A program made the position numbers and the translations under genes. A DNA stretch of 64,000 nt from Platerodrilus igneus. Its lineage: Eukaryota > Arthropoda > Insecta > Coleoptera > Lycidae. The stretch is from the NCBI GenBank assembly GCA_036346225.1, contig JARFIW010000899.1:1302001-1366000 (forward strand). Direction: 5' to 3'. The notes under the pieces were generated by a model. That model had not been told where the DNA came from and made no database searches. It saw only the letters and a list, made by a program, of their open reading frames with translations. Shown piece by piece: positions 34,710 through 46,154 of the stretch (the first letter of the stretch is position 1; each line of letters opens with the position of its first letter).

Positions 34710-37080
34710 TTATAAATAATATAATTAACAAAACAAAGGCATCAATTTGTCCTAAACCAAACCAGCAAATAAGGTTATTTCAGAACATAATTTCTGTTTA
34801 CATAAATTTGCAACACCATTAAAATATACATAAATGCGTGCTTTTAATTACTGTACTCGGTTGTGGTTGAATTCAAATTATAGTCAAGCAAAGCAAAATC
34901 ATTTCGCCACGAGTATTTGTAGTTCACCAAAAGGGAAGGTGAAATATTCCTGTTACTAGATAAAATACATAATTAAACAGGAAAGGCTTTGAGTGATGCT
35001 GAAACAAGCAATTTCGCATTCAAACCGCATTAGGAATTAATGCCATATTACCTCAATTCGACGTTCAAAGCAATGTTGCTTTTTAAGTGCGGTTTCGCAT
35101 TTAGAATGTATTTGTTGAATTTAAGCAAAATTTATTGAGCAATTATAACGATTCTCTGTATGCATAACATTAAAAATTAAAACAACCCCTTAAAATAATT
35201 AAGTGAGTGATTTAAAAGGTTACGCAACAACTACAAACGGAAGTTTTCACAATTAATTGTAGTAGTAGCAGTAACACATGCAGAATCCAACGCAAAAATT
35301 TAAAATGACGGAAAATTGATTACCCATTGGCAGACCATTATATATTAATAAAATGAAAGTGGCGTATAATATTATGTGATTCTTTGTAACGCGAGCGCGT
35401 TACTTCAAAGCAAACATTAGATAATAGAAACAAATTTAAGAAATTTGTAACTAAATGAGCTTTTATCAATAAATCACCTTGAAAAATTTGAATTAGGATC
35501 CAGAAATAGACAGAAAAGCACCTAATATATTAAATACAAACGTTAATAACTACCAGTATTTTACCTTCCACGTATTCTTTTTAGAAAATTTACAGGATAA
35601 ATCTCGGTAAATTACCAGGCATAAGGAAGTTATTGATACACATATACATGTGTTTTCAAAACAAACAATGAATCATGAAATTGGACTGACACCCTACAAC
35701 CAAAATAATCATAATACCAGCCATAGTTACATGTAAACCATGTAAAAAATTAAAAATTCACACGGATAGAACGACATTGAACTCGACAATATTACAGCTT
35801 TGGACGCACAATCAGTGAAAACGATGATATGGAGTAATGACCTGGGAGTGTTGAAGCTTATAATACCACGAATCATAAAAGACGGTAAAAATAATCTTCA
35901 GTTATTCCAGACCAGACAGCATAGAAGAGTTTCGAATTCGATTGACACACAACTACCACCATGCGGATAATGTTGCTAAATCGTGTAGTTAAAATTAACC
36001 TAGTAAAAACCACGGAGCTGTTGGTAAACAAGGTCCGACCGCGAGTAAAAACTAGGACCTAAAAAATACCACTAATTGTGAAAGTGGCATACTTTGTGAA
36101 TTTTCATTCAACCTGGAGGTGGAATAAATTAATCTATGTACAGCTATTCCTGCACCTAGAAAGTTGACGAAGCCTTGTTGAGGGCAGTAAGTATCTTAAA
36201 TTCAGTTTTGTATCTTATAAACATTGTATGCTGTCTTGAATCACATAACTGTGATTGTTAGTAATAATAAGAACGTGCAAGACATATTATTAATAAGGAC
36301 GATTACGTTAGTGCACGTTTATTTAAAGCGAATTGTATTGTTTAAATACCAGTGGCGGCAGTTCGTAAGGAGCAATTGAGCACATGCAACTGAACTAAAA
36401 TTAATTATTTTATTATATTATTATTTAAATCAAAATATTCATACCACTCCGTCATATTCAGTACTTGCAAAGTGTAAAGTATTTTCATTCGCGGGATGCC
36501 TGAAAAGACTCATAGCGGTATGTGTAAAATGTCTTCGATCACACGGCTGTAGAATTAGGATTGTTAAAGCAGTCGTATATGAGCGCTTTGGACAATGCTC
36601 ACGTTGACGCATCATTGCGGATAAAAGTGTAAGGAAAGCATTATATTGTTAGTCTCTAGAAACGATAATCTTTAGAAGATTAATTTGCGATGTAATGAAA
36701 GAGTTCCTATTAAGTTAGGTTTCTGTACATAGTTAAAACCACTCTTTAGTTTATTACTTCTTGGAATGCTTAAAAGTAGTATTTAGGAAGTCTGTTGTGT
36801 TACAAACGGATGGCGCATTTTGGGATGAATTTTTTAAATCATGTTTCTACGGTTATGTATTTTCAGTTTTACAACATTTGTTCTATAAGGACCTTTCTCT
36901 ATAATAGAAGGAAAGTTTATTTTATTGAAAACAAGTTCATTTTTTTAATTCATAGTCTAAAAGTAGGTACATTGGCACTCTTAATAGTGAATTTGTAGCA
37001 CGATTTATTTACTTCAATTTATCAACTTACTAAAATTAAAGAAGTATTAGCATCTGTGAGTGTGTTTGCTACTTCTATAG
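34710..37080. other. Non-coding stretch, probable Ih intron
   Basis: No recognisable exon, RNA gene or repeat. It lies upstream of the channel exon on the minus strand, so it is probably intronic (inference). ORF 36,795-36,998 looks like chance. Confidence 0.4.
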
Positions 37081-37398
37081 TCATCATCATCATTATTAGG
37101 TATTCAGTTCTAGAACTGGTTGGACGCGTTCTCTCATTGTTTCCTAGTCTAAACCAATCTACACATTTCCCTGAAATTTGCACAGTCTGCATTTATCACT
37201 ATCTGTATGCAAAAGTCTGATCTCGGTCTACCTCTACTTCTCTTTTCCTATCTCTGCTTGCAGTATATCCTGTAATATTCCCCAGAAATGCCTTAAAACG
37301 TATCTTGTCCTTCTATTTCTCCTATTTTTTTAGTTTTCCACAGATATCTTTATTCCTCTAATATTTCTACAACCTATTTGTTATTAACTTTGTCGGTC

Positions 37399-37489
37399 CA
37401 TGCTACTCAATGTAGCGCCTTCGGGTGGAGCATTAGGGACGTTGTCGCAAGCATAGCGGCCCTTAATGATATTGTAATGTACATGCTAC
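37399..37489. mobile_element. 75-bp insertion with 8-bp target-site duplication
   Basis: CATGCTAC occurs at 37,399-37,406 and 37,482-37,489. The 75 bp between (37,407-37,481) are absent from the same position in copy 2 (near 28,780). The insert is GC-richer than the LINE around it. The ends (TCAATGTAGC and GTAATGTA) are only weakly inverted. 8-bp duplications are typical of hAT and P elements, but I cannot assign it. Confidence 0.6.
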
Positions 37490-38231
37490 CATCCTCATAC
37501 ATCTAAAGCACAACATACCAGAAGGCTTCGATCTCCTTCTGTCTGCTTTTCCTACTGCCCCTATTTTATAGGTGTACTGTGCTGTGCTCCACACTATGCT
37601 TTAAACAGTTTTCTTCTTGTATCTATGTTCGTTGTCTTTGAACATAGCTGCTGCTCTTTCTTGTTTGATGCACTTTTGTCACCTTCTATTGTTTTACTGT
37701 TATATACCCTATTTCCCCGATATTCAGTGGTATGTGAATAGGGGTAAGCAGCATTTGGCTGCCAAGTTTCCCCAGCACTTGAACCTTTGTCAAATTAATA
37801 GTTCCCGATTTATCCTTTCGCCCAATCAACAATAGTTGAAAATATTTCACAACCAACACCTGTAGTTGTTTACAATAATCATCAGATTTAGGAGCACTTA
37901 TTTTTTCGCCATTGGGTTTTACTTCTTGAAACTGGTTGGGGTTGTACCTCAGCTTATTTATGTTCTGAGATAGCCTACACAGTTCACTGCAATTCTCACA
38001 ACAGCCTAAATACTGCTCAATTCCCTTCTATTGCTTTATAATTATATGCCCTATTTCATCGAGATTCAGTGGTATGTGATGGGGGTTAAGCAGCCTGTGG
38101 CTGCCAAGTATCCCCCAACACTTAGACATTTGCCGTATTAATAGGTTTTCAGTAAATTCATTCGTACATTTAACATTAGTTGAGAGTGATACAAAACCAA
38201 TATCTGTGGTTGTTTATAATAATCACCATGT

Positions 38232-39315
38232 TTAAGTACAGTTATTATTTTTGTCATTAGTTTTTCCATCTTGCGACTGGTTGGAGGTGTATCTCCATTG
38301 TTTTCTATTCCGAGCTGGCGTACACATTTCCTTGAAATTCCTACAGCCTACATCTTTCACTATCTGTGCGTAGTAGTCTAGTAGTCTACCTCTACTTCCC
38401 CTTTTTCCTATCTCTGTTTCTAATATATTCCGCACTATTCCCTCATGTGGCCTATATCCTATCTCTCCTATTTTTTACCGTTTTCCACATATTTCTTTCT
38501 TCCCCTACCATTTCTAGTACCTTTTTATCCATAACTTTGTCTGTCCATCCTATCGTCATCATACGTCGGTAGCACCACATTTCAAAGGCGTTTACCTTTT
38601 TCTTGTCTGCTTCTCCTACTGTCCAGGCTTTACAACCATACAGTGCTGTGTTCCACACATATGTTTTAAGCAATTTTTTCCTTGTTTCTATGTTTGTGGT
38701 CTTTGAACACAGTAGTTGCTTTTTCTTGTTAAATGTAACACGACCTTGTGCTAATCTTTGTTTTACATCTTTTGTGCTTTGCCCATCTTGCGTTATTTCA
38801 CTGCTCAGAGAGCAGAAATCCTTAACTTCTTGTAAGTTCTTGTTACCTATTTGTATTCTTGTTTTTGATTTATTTTCCCCTCTTTCGCATACTAGTACTT
38901 CAGTTTTATTTTTGTTAATTTTTATACCATAACTCTCCGTTAGAACTGTTTCCATTCCATTAAAAGCAATTTCTAACTCTTCTTTGCTAGATGCTAATAC
39001 CGCTATATTATCTGCAAATCTAACTATATCAATCTTTTGTCCCTGCAGATTAATTTCAAACGTCTTCCTGCATTTGACAGTATTAATTACCTCTTCTATG
39101 TACAAGTTAAAAATTAATGGGGATAAGGCACATCCCTGTCTCACCCCTTTCCTAATATTACTTCTCTAGTTTCTTGTTCAAATTCTACTACTGCTGTTTG
39201 CTCTTTGTATAAGCAATGTACTATCTATCTATCTCTAAAACTTATTCCAATCTTTTTGAGTATTTCGAACATTTTTTCCATTTTACATTGTCGAATGCTT
39301 TTTCCAGATCTACAA

Positions 39316-39360
<45 letters not shown>

Positions 39361-39838
39361 GCTTTCCCCCTTCTCTATTGTTTTCTCCACTACCACCCTC
39401 AGTGCTAAAATATCTTCCCATGTTCCCCTGTTTCGCCTAAACCCAAATTGATCTTCTCCCAGTATATCTTCAGCTCGTTTTACCATTCGTCTTTGTACAA
39501 TTCTAGTTAAAATTTTTGAAATGTGTGCAGCCAAACTTATTGTTCGAAAATTTTCACATCTATCCGGGCCTCTTCTTTTTGGTATAGTTACTATGATGTT
39601 ACGTTTGAAATCTTTGGGTATCTCGCCTGTCTCATACAGATAGCTTACAAGTCGGGAGAGACGTTCTGTTACTGCTTGTCCACGAGCTTTTAGAGTTTCT
39701 GCTTGCACCTTATCTGTACCCGGCGCCTTACTATTTTTCAGACTCTTTAATGCTAGCTCAAACTCATCTCTAAGTGTAGGATATCCCAGGTCATCATTTT
39801 CAATGTCTGATTCCTGCTCCAATGCTGTTGCTTCCTCT
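38232..39838 (-). pseudogene. LINE-a copy 3 ORF2, RT to C-terminus, broken
   Basis: The N-terminal edge is inside the linker (GEEATALEQESDIEND), followed by APGTDKVQAETL, PKDFKRNIIVTIPK and FGFRRNRGTWEDI. A (TA)n expansion at 39,320-39,359 interrupts the frame before the IGFVDLEKAF motif. The open segment 39,144-38,452 has QGCALSPLIF, a changed FADNIAVLA (the second catalytic Asp is Asn) and SWTDKV-like GWTDKV. A further frame change near 38,452 leads to the last 67 codons. Confidence 0.88.
39320..39359. repeat. (TA)n microsatellite grown inside a LINE ORF
   Basis: About 20 TA units replace the short ctatata of the same site in copies 1 and 2 (1,460 and 25,933). Flanking LINE sequence is continuous on both sides. 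Confidence 0.95.
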
Positions 39839-39842
39839 CCTG

Positions 39843-39955
39843 AATATAAATACAAAAATAAATCACACGAAACAGGACAACAGAGATACAAAGTGATAAA
39901 ATGGGAAATTATTCGCAAATGCTGGGAAGCTAAAGAACAATGGATTGATGAAAAT
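39843..39955 (+). mobile_element. Inverted 5' piece of LINE-a next to copy 3
   Basis: The plus strand encodes YKNKSHETGQQRYKVIKWEI and EQWIDE, which in LINE-a lie about 60 codons upstream of where copy 3 starts on the minus strand. Opposite orientation, the upstream end at the junction and a gap between the pieces are what twin priming predicts. Confidence 0.7.
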
Positions 39956-42345
39956 GCGTCAGTCGAAAAAGGCAGTGAGGGAAAAATGGTAGGAAAATTT
40001 GGGTATGGTAGACGAAATGATAGAGAAGAAGATTAGTTGAGTTTTGCCAGGAGCATAGATTAGTAACTGTAAACACCTTATTCGAACAACATGTTAGAAG
40101 AAGATATACATAGAAAACGCCAGGTGATAGGGCTAAATACCAAATAGATTATATTGTATTTAAACAAAGATTTAGAAACCAAGTTAAAAACTGTCGTAGT
40201 TATCCAAGGGCTGACATAGATGGCGATCATAACTTAGTTAAAATAAAATGTAATCTAAAATTCAAAAAATTGATAAAGACTAAAAGAGAGGGACGGGATC
40301 TAGGTAAGCTTAATGATAGTGAGCTAAAAAAGGAATATAAACAAGTATTAGATAATGAGATCAAAGAGCTAGCTATAGGAGGGAACGTAGAAAATAGATG
40401 GAAAGAAATAAAAAAGGCTGTGCATGATACAGCAACACAGACTATAGGTAAGAAAAAAGTAGAAGCGAGAAAACCCTGGGTAACAAAAGAAATATTAGAT
40501 TTAATAAAAAATAGAAGAAAGCTTAAACCTTTCAGAGAATTGGATAGTGAAAGTAAGCAAAAATATAATAAAGTTAGAAATAAGATAGTACATGAGTGTA
40601 CGAAAGCTAGAAATAAATGGACGGAGAAGAATTGTAAGGGAATACAAGATAATTTTAGAGTAAGATAGACAAGGCTTACAGGGCAGTTAAAAAGTTTCTC
40701 GGGGTAGATAGGAAAAAATATAATGGTATTAAAGATAAGAATAATGAGCTTCTAATAAATAAAGTTGAAGTAGCAGATAGATGGAAAATATATTTAGAAA
40801 ATTTATATAAGGGAGACAATATGGGTGAGTTAGAGATCGACAAATAAGGTTCTCAATATTGAGAGAGGAATTTGATAAAGTTGTTAGGGATCTTACACTA
40901 AATAAAGCGCTGGGGATAAACGATAGATCCGCAGAATTAAGAAAATATGCAAGTCAGAAAACTTTAGTCAGATTATATGAACTAGTAAAAGTAATATATG
41001 ACACAGGTGAGGTCCCAATAGATTTCGAATAAAATATTATCCCAATCGCAAAAAGGTCAAGAGCTGATAGGTGTGAGAATTTTAGAACGGTTAGTTTAAC
41101 TTCCCACGCTTCCAAAATACTAACAATAATAATTAAAAATAGAGAAGAAGCTTTGACTGAGAATTATTTAGGCGAAGACCAATATGGTTTTCGTAAAGAC
41201 AGAGGGACTAGAGAACCGATACTAATGATTAGGGTAATTATGGAAAAAAGGTTACAAAAAAATTAAGACTCATTTCGCGTTTGTAGATTTAGGAAAAGCA
41301 TTTGATAGGGTTAATTGGATTGTTATCTTCAGGGTTTTATGAAAAATATGAATCTCTCACAGGGATAGAAAAATTATCTACAGTCTATATAAAAACCAAA
41401 GCGTAGTAATTAGATTTGGTGGAATAGAAAAGGAAGCTAAAAGTAAAAATGGTATTAGATAGGGCTGTATACTATCTCCCTTGATATTTAATGTTTATAT
41501 TGAGGAAGCTTTAAACCTAGCTAGAGAGAAAAAAGAAATAGGTATTAGTGTACAGGGACAGAAAGTAGACATATTACGTTTTGCAGATGATATAGCCATT
41601 ATAGCAGAGTCTAGAAAAGAGTTAGGAGAGTTTTTAAATATTTTAGATTAGATACTACAGAGTAACTACAGTATGATAACTAACTCAGGAAAGACAAAGA
41701 TATTGACAACTGAGTTACAGCCTAGTTCTAAACCAAAATTAAAAATATTTAATACCGAGTTAGAGGAGATAGATTAATTTTGTTATTTAGGTAGTATAAT
41801 TACAAAGGACGGACGTAGCAGAAGGAATATAGTAGCAAGTAGCTCAAGCTAGAAAAATGTTTTAATATAAAGATTTACTAATAGCTAATAGTATTAGTTT
41901 AGATAATAGAAAAAGTTTCTTAAAGTCGTACGTATGGAATGTTCTATTATGCGGTAGTGAGACTTAGACAATTAAAGAGGTAGATAAGAAAAAGATAGAA
42001 GCTTTTGAAACTTGATGTTATAGGAAAATCTTAAAGATCAGTTGGACAGGTAGGGTAACAAATGAGGAAGTTTATAGAAGGATAGGTAAGGAACCATGTA
42101 TATGGAAACAATTAATGGTCAGGAGAGATAGAATGATAGGGCAACAGTTAAGACACGAGGGACTATTTAGTAAGGTCTTAGATTATAGACTACCAAATAA
42201 AAATAGAGTAGGAAGACCTAGACAAAGCTATATTAGTGAAATTATTAGAGATTTAGGTTGTGAAGGGTATGTTGACTTTTTTAGACCAGCTCAGAATAGA
42301 AAAGTATTTAGAGCTGCGTCAAACCCACACTAAGTAGGTTCGAAA
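39956..42345 (+). pseudogene. Second RTE LINE family (LINE-c), broken ORF2
   Basis: A different RTE-type element from LINE-a. An endonuclease C-terminal part (GYGRRNDR, KYQIDYIVFKQRF near 40,140, DGDHNLVKI) is followed by a linker (40,270-40,668 open). RT follows with several stops: NDRSAELRKYA in the LINE-a GTDK region near 40,925, QYGFRKDRGTREP near 41,190, SPLIFNVYIEEAL near 41,480 and FADDIAIIAES near 41,580. The C-terminal region is SWTGRVTNEEVY and GRPRQSYISEIIRDLGCEG (to 42,333). It is richer in A than LINE-a, and several stops disable it. The 5' end is lost at the LINE-a junction. Confidence 0.87.
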
Positions 42346-42548
42346 ACAAAACAAAAAAAATTAATAAATAAAAATCAGTTAATTAAATTTTACCATAAAT
42401 CTTACCATAACATATAATTTAACACTTTTTTTTGTGGAGGGGATAGCCAGGTAATATTTCATTTCCTTATAAATAAGAATCATGTAAACATGTTGGAGTA
42501 CTTTAACAACCATCAGGTTGCTAATATCTATGAAGAACCCAGGTAGAT

Positions 42549-42706
42549 AGGAAAAAGATAGAAGAGTATAGGAAGACCTAGACAAAGCTATATTAGTCAA
42601 CTTAGGTTGTGAATGGTATGTAGAGCTTTTTAGATTAGCACAGAATAGAAAAAAGTTAGAGCTGCCTCAAACCGACCTTAAGTAAGGTCGAAAACATGAT
42701 GATGAT
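42549..42706 (+). mobile_element. LINE-c second 3' end with (ATG)n tail
   Basis: It repeats the last part of LINE-c ORF2 (GRPRQSYIS ... LGC ... QNRK) and its stop region ccttaagtaaggtcgaaaac, followed by five TGA/ATG units (about 42,693-42,708). The (ATG)n tail is typical of RTE elements. It lies 200 bp after the first LINE-c end. Confidence 0.8.
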
Positions 42707-42709
42707 GAT

Positions 42710-43548
42710 GATAAAAAGCCACGAACACATTTGCTGTTCAAAATTACAAAAAAATTAATTATGGTCTCTGATAAAAATCCTCATTGAATTTTCGCAGCAA
42801 ACGTGTTAAATTTGTCAAAATGTTAATAGCGATGAAAGCTAAAAAACATTAAATGTAAAAATAAATTGAAATATGAAAACTTTTGCAAGGCGCTTTAGGT
42901 TACAGCCATCTTAGCACTCAAAATAAATTTTATATTAAAAGGTTCGTTACACTAGTAAGAGAATGGAAGGGTTCAAAGAGCCGCAGCTATTGAAAGACGC
43001 ATTTTTACAAAAGCATTCGTTTGCTGGATCTCTCTAGCTATGCACTCAGAATGAAAAAATTTCCGTATGATTCAGACAACGATTATGTGCATAATCTATA
43101 CTTAGCAAATATACAAAACTTACAACATTGCCTTCTACTAAATGTGCAAACAAATAATAATGAATACTTACGAAATTACAGTAATCTTTGTACAGTGTGA
43201 CATAATCATGTTTATCATAAGCACATATAATTACTTAACAGCACTGGATAACAAAATTTATTAAATTTACTTTACAGGAGATACTGTGTAAGAAAGTCAA
43301 ACAATTCCTATCAATAACCCAATATTTACCTAATTTATTACTATAATAAATTCATAGTAAAACAACCCTTGATTTCTATTTTATTGATAAACAAATTTCA
43401 CTTAGGAAACACGCCAAAAATTAATTATTAAAACAAATTTTATCTTATCTACAGATACCATGAAATTGGTATAAGAAGCAGCATTCAAAATCTCTGTTAC
43501 TTGTTCTTGTAGAATTTTTAACTATAAAAATTTGCTCACTTTGAAACT
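42710..43548. other. Upstream region of the dehydrogenase gene
   Basis: AT-rich with no ORF. It should contain the promoter and 5' leader of the gene starting at 43,549. A TATAAAAA string at 43,521-43,528 is too close to the ATG to be a convincing TATA box. Confidence 0.4.
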
Positions 43549-43647
43549 ATGAGTAACGATATCAGTGGAAAAGTTGTTCTAATTACAGGCGCTGCCAGTG
43601 GAATTGGACTCACTTGTGTCAAGGAACTGCTCAAGAATGGAGTAAAG
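43549..43647 (+). CDS. First coding exon of a short-chain dehydrogenase/reductase
   Basis: 33 codons: MSNDISGKVVLITGAASGIG, then LTCVKELLKNGVK, ending exactly at a codon before GTATGATA, a consensus-like donor. The TGAASGIG glycine motif after a beta strand is the NAD(P)-binding Rossmann turn of classical SDRs. The start resembles insect enzymes annotated as 15-hydroxyprostaglandin dehydrogenase-like or alcohol dehydrogenase-like. The enzyme would oxidise or reduce a small alcohol/ketone substrate in the cytosol; the substrate is unknown. I found no exon 2 downstream in the window, so the intron may be long and filled with repeats. Confidence 0.85.
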
Positions 43648-44152
43648 GTATGATAATTTTTTTTGCACGAATTTTGTTTACTGTGTATAAATAAAGCACG
43701 GAGGTTCAACTTTAAGTTTCAATTAGCTTGCTGAAACGAAGAAAGAAAATGTATTGTATATTTGCGTAGAATTTAGAACTAAAATTCATTAATAAAAAAC
43801 ACGAAAATATCTATAAAAATGAGTTTTAGACGATATCAATATCTGATCTGTCACAAATGAGCGCCTGTGATGGCGCAAACTTTTTTTGCTTTTCTATACA
43901 AACTTCTTAAATGAGCGTTGTTTCAACTCAATGATAGCCATTAAAAAATTTTTGAAAATTTATTTCTGCTAAAATTAATCAAGATATAGTTTGTTCAATG
44001 ATCGGCGAACATGCTACAAAATAATAAATCAAAATTTTTAAACAAGTAAATGTAAACTCCAATCAGTCAATTCAATAATATAAAAAATAAATTAAATTTT
44101 TTAATTCTTTACTTCAGCACCAACAAAATACACATGTTAGTCCAATCATATT
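43648..44152 (+). other. Start of the dehydrogenase intron 1
   Basis: AT-rich, with no recognised feature before the foldback element. Confidence 0.5.
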
Positions 44153-45308
44153 AGGGATTTCACCTCGAAATGAGAGATAATAAGCTGTAAACTTGTATAA
44201 ACCGTTATTTTGGCGTTCTAAACGTTGTCTTAAAAGTCTCATAAAATCTCGTGTCTGCGTCTTAAGATATTCTAGGTCAAAAGTCACAAAAATAGGTTTT
44301 TTGCAAATATCTCGATTCCTATAGTTTTAATGCCATTAGCATTTATTATAAAAATTGTTGAGAATAAAATTCTTTATAACTTTTGTTCCAAACATTTTCT
44401 CATATACCCGACCGTTTTTGAGATAGAGAGCGGAGAACGCGTCGCGCTTATCTATTCACTACATAAAGCAAGGTTAACAAGCGTGCCTTAATGCTTCACC
44501 GTATCAAAGAAGATAGTACATTTGACCTGGAAATTATCGAAGATCTAAAGACAAAAATCCTTGACAACGAAAATTATACTAATCAATTGGAAATTTTTGA
44601 ACAATCGAAAGACGATGATGATGATAAAGAAGAAAATTAAGATTCAAGTCCTTCTAATTATAAAAGTTTTAAAAAACCTCCTCACATTTGAACTTCAACT
44701 GTAATAAATATATGAAAAAGTATTTCTAAATAAAGATATAATTAAAATGTATTTACTCTATTCTTTTTCTACTTAAAATATAATTAACATATATTAGAAT
44801 ATAATTAAAATATACTTAAAGTATTCCACTCAACAATTTCTTAATTACATGGAAAGGTAGGTAATATTCGATAAATCAAAAATATTATTAAATATAGTGT
44901 ACTGATTAATAAACAATGCAAATTATTCATTTATTTATTTTTTAATAATTTATAGACTTTATACGACGTATTATTTACCGGGACTTACGGTTGACCTTGC
45001 ATTATGCTGTGAATGTGAAAACGTGGCGCGTTCTCTGCCCTCTATCTCAAGAACGGTCGAATATATAAGAAAATGTTTAAGATAAAAGTTGTAGAGAATT
45101 TTATTCTCTGCAATTTTTATAATAAATATAAATGGCATTAAAATCATAGAAATCGAGATATTTGCAAAAACCGATTTTTATGACCTTTGTCTTGAATATC
45201 TTAAGACGCGAACACGAGATTGTATGAGACTTTTGAGACAACTTTTACAATGCCAAAATAAAGGTTTATACAAGTTTACAGCTTATCTCTCATTACGAGG
45301 TTTACCCT
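44153..45308. mobile_element. Foldback element with about 320-bp terminal inverted repeats
   Basis: 44,153-44,475 and the reverse complement of 44,990-45,308 align throughout with scattered mismatches (anchors: gcttatctctcatt.cgaggt, aaatatctcgatt, atctcaa.aacggtcg). The outer ends read AGGG in both. No target-site duplication is visible. The 500-bp centre is AT-rich and holds one short ORF. It may be a non-autonomous DNA transposon. Confidence 0.85.
44491..44640 (+). CDS. Small acidic ORF inside the foldback element
   Basis: 49 codons: MLHRIKEDSTFDLEIIEDLK at the start, ending in an Asp/Glu-rich tail (DDDDDKEEN). The frame is open for eight codons upstream. It looks like the C-terminal end of a larger protein, perhaps the last exon of the transposase of a parent element or a captured gene piece. 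Not recognised. Confidence 0.35.
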   Translation: MLHRIKEDSTFDLEIIEDLKTKILDNENYTNQLEIFEQSKDDDDDKEEN

Positions 45309-45309
45309 C

Positions 45310-45755
45310 TTTTTTGGCTTAATGACCAGACTATGTGTTTACCGTCTTTGAATTTATGAAATGAAGCAAGCACCTGCAATTACGAGAACTATGCATTTAA
45401 TTATTGACTTTATTTTAAGCAAGTCAATTTGCCTGTAAGATGTAAATTCCTCAAATAGATCAAAATTGATGTTAGTCATACGTAGCAATATTTAGTTTTG
45501 ATCAACGTATATCACTAGGTCAGAAGATAACGTATTTGATTAGCAATCGGCAATTCCATGTTTCGCAATCTCACAAGTTTGCACTTTCGTTCTGAAGTAT
45601 GTGTGAATACCATGCATATGTTGCGTAATGATGTAATCTAAAAAGATTAAGGGTTATGTAAAAGGTTTAGCAAATGAATTGAAAGGACTAAAAGAAGAGA
45701 GTTGTAAAAGCGGTCTGGTAGTGTGAGGAAGATAACTAGATGTATTTGAACAATG
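45310..45755. other. Non-coding stretch
   Basis: No recognised feature. Confidence 0.4.
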
Positions 45756-45763
45756 GATGCCCG

Positions 45764-46146
45764 CAGAGCCGGATTTACCATAAGGATAGAAATGCTGTAG
45801 CTTGAGAGGCCAATTTTTAGGGGGGTGGCAAATGTTGGAGTTAAAAAATTAAATAACAAAATGAAAACTAGACAAATTAAAATCATATAAAAAAACACAA
45901 TATTTGTTTAAAAATGTTGTCATTTTTGTATTACTATCTTCTATTAATCAATTAGTTAGTTCATACTTGTTTCACAATTTATATATCATTCAAGTTAACA
46001 AGAAATATAAAGATAAATTCATTTTAGTTTGTGAGTATATTAAATATTGTTTACCAACAGTAGAAACAAAAAGCGAAAATGTTTGTAGATGAGGGACGGC
46101 AAAATATTTCCAACCTAAGGGCGGCAAATTCGTAAATCTGCCGCTG
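45764..46146. mobile_element. Non-autonomous hAT element (MITE), 383 bp
   Basis: The ends CAGAGCCGGATTTAC and the reverse complement of GTAAATCTGCCGCTG form hAT-type inverted repeats. Sub-terminal aggggggtggcaaa and gggcggcaaattcg are also inverted-like. The flanks GATGCCCG (45,756-45,763) and GATGTCCA (46,147-46,154) agree at 6 of 8 bases, a decayed 8-bp target duplication. There is no transposase. Confidence 0.75.
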
Positions 46147-46154
46147 GATGTCCA

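Larger units (their letters stand above)
37085..39838 (-). mobile_element. LINE-a copy 3 with the three-part 3' region
   Basis: Read right to left: ORF2 RT to stop (39,838-38,232), UTR unit 1 (about 38,230-37,995), decayed C-terminal copy 1 (about 37,990-37,905), tail with aatctgatgattatt, UTR unit 2 (about 37,880-37,690), decayed C-terminal copy 2 (about 37,690-37,110) and a final aatgatgatgatg. Junctions match copy 2. C-terminal copy 2 is interrupted by a 75-bp insert. Confidence 0.85.

Noticed and set aside
39205..39440. ORFs with long Tyr-Ile repeats
   Set aside because: They are translations of a (TA)n tract, as are similar ORFs at 8,345-8,572 and 63,084-63,350.
43521..43528. TATAAAAA as promoter of the dehydrogenase
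   Set aside because: It lies about 20 bases before the ATG, too close for a leader and normal initiation.
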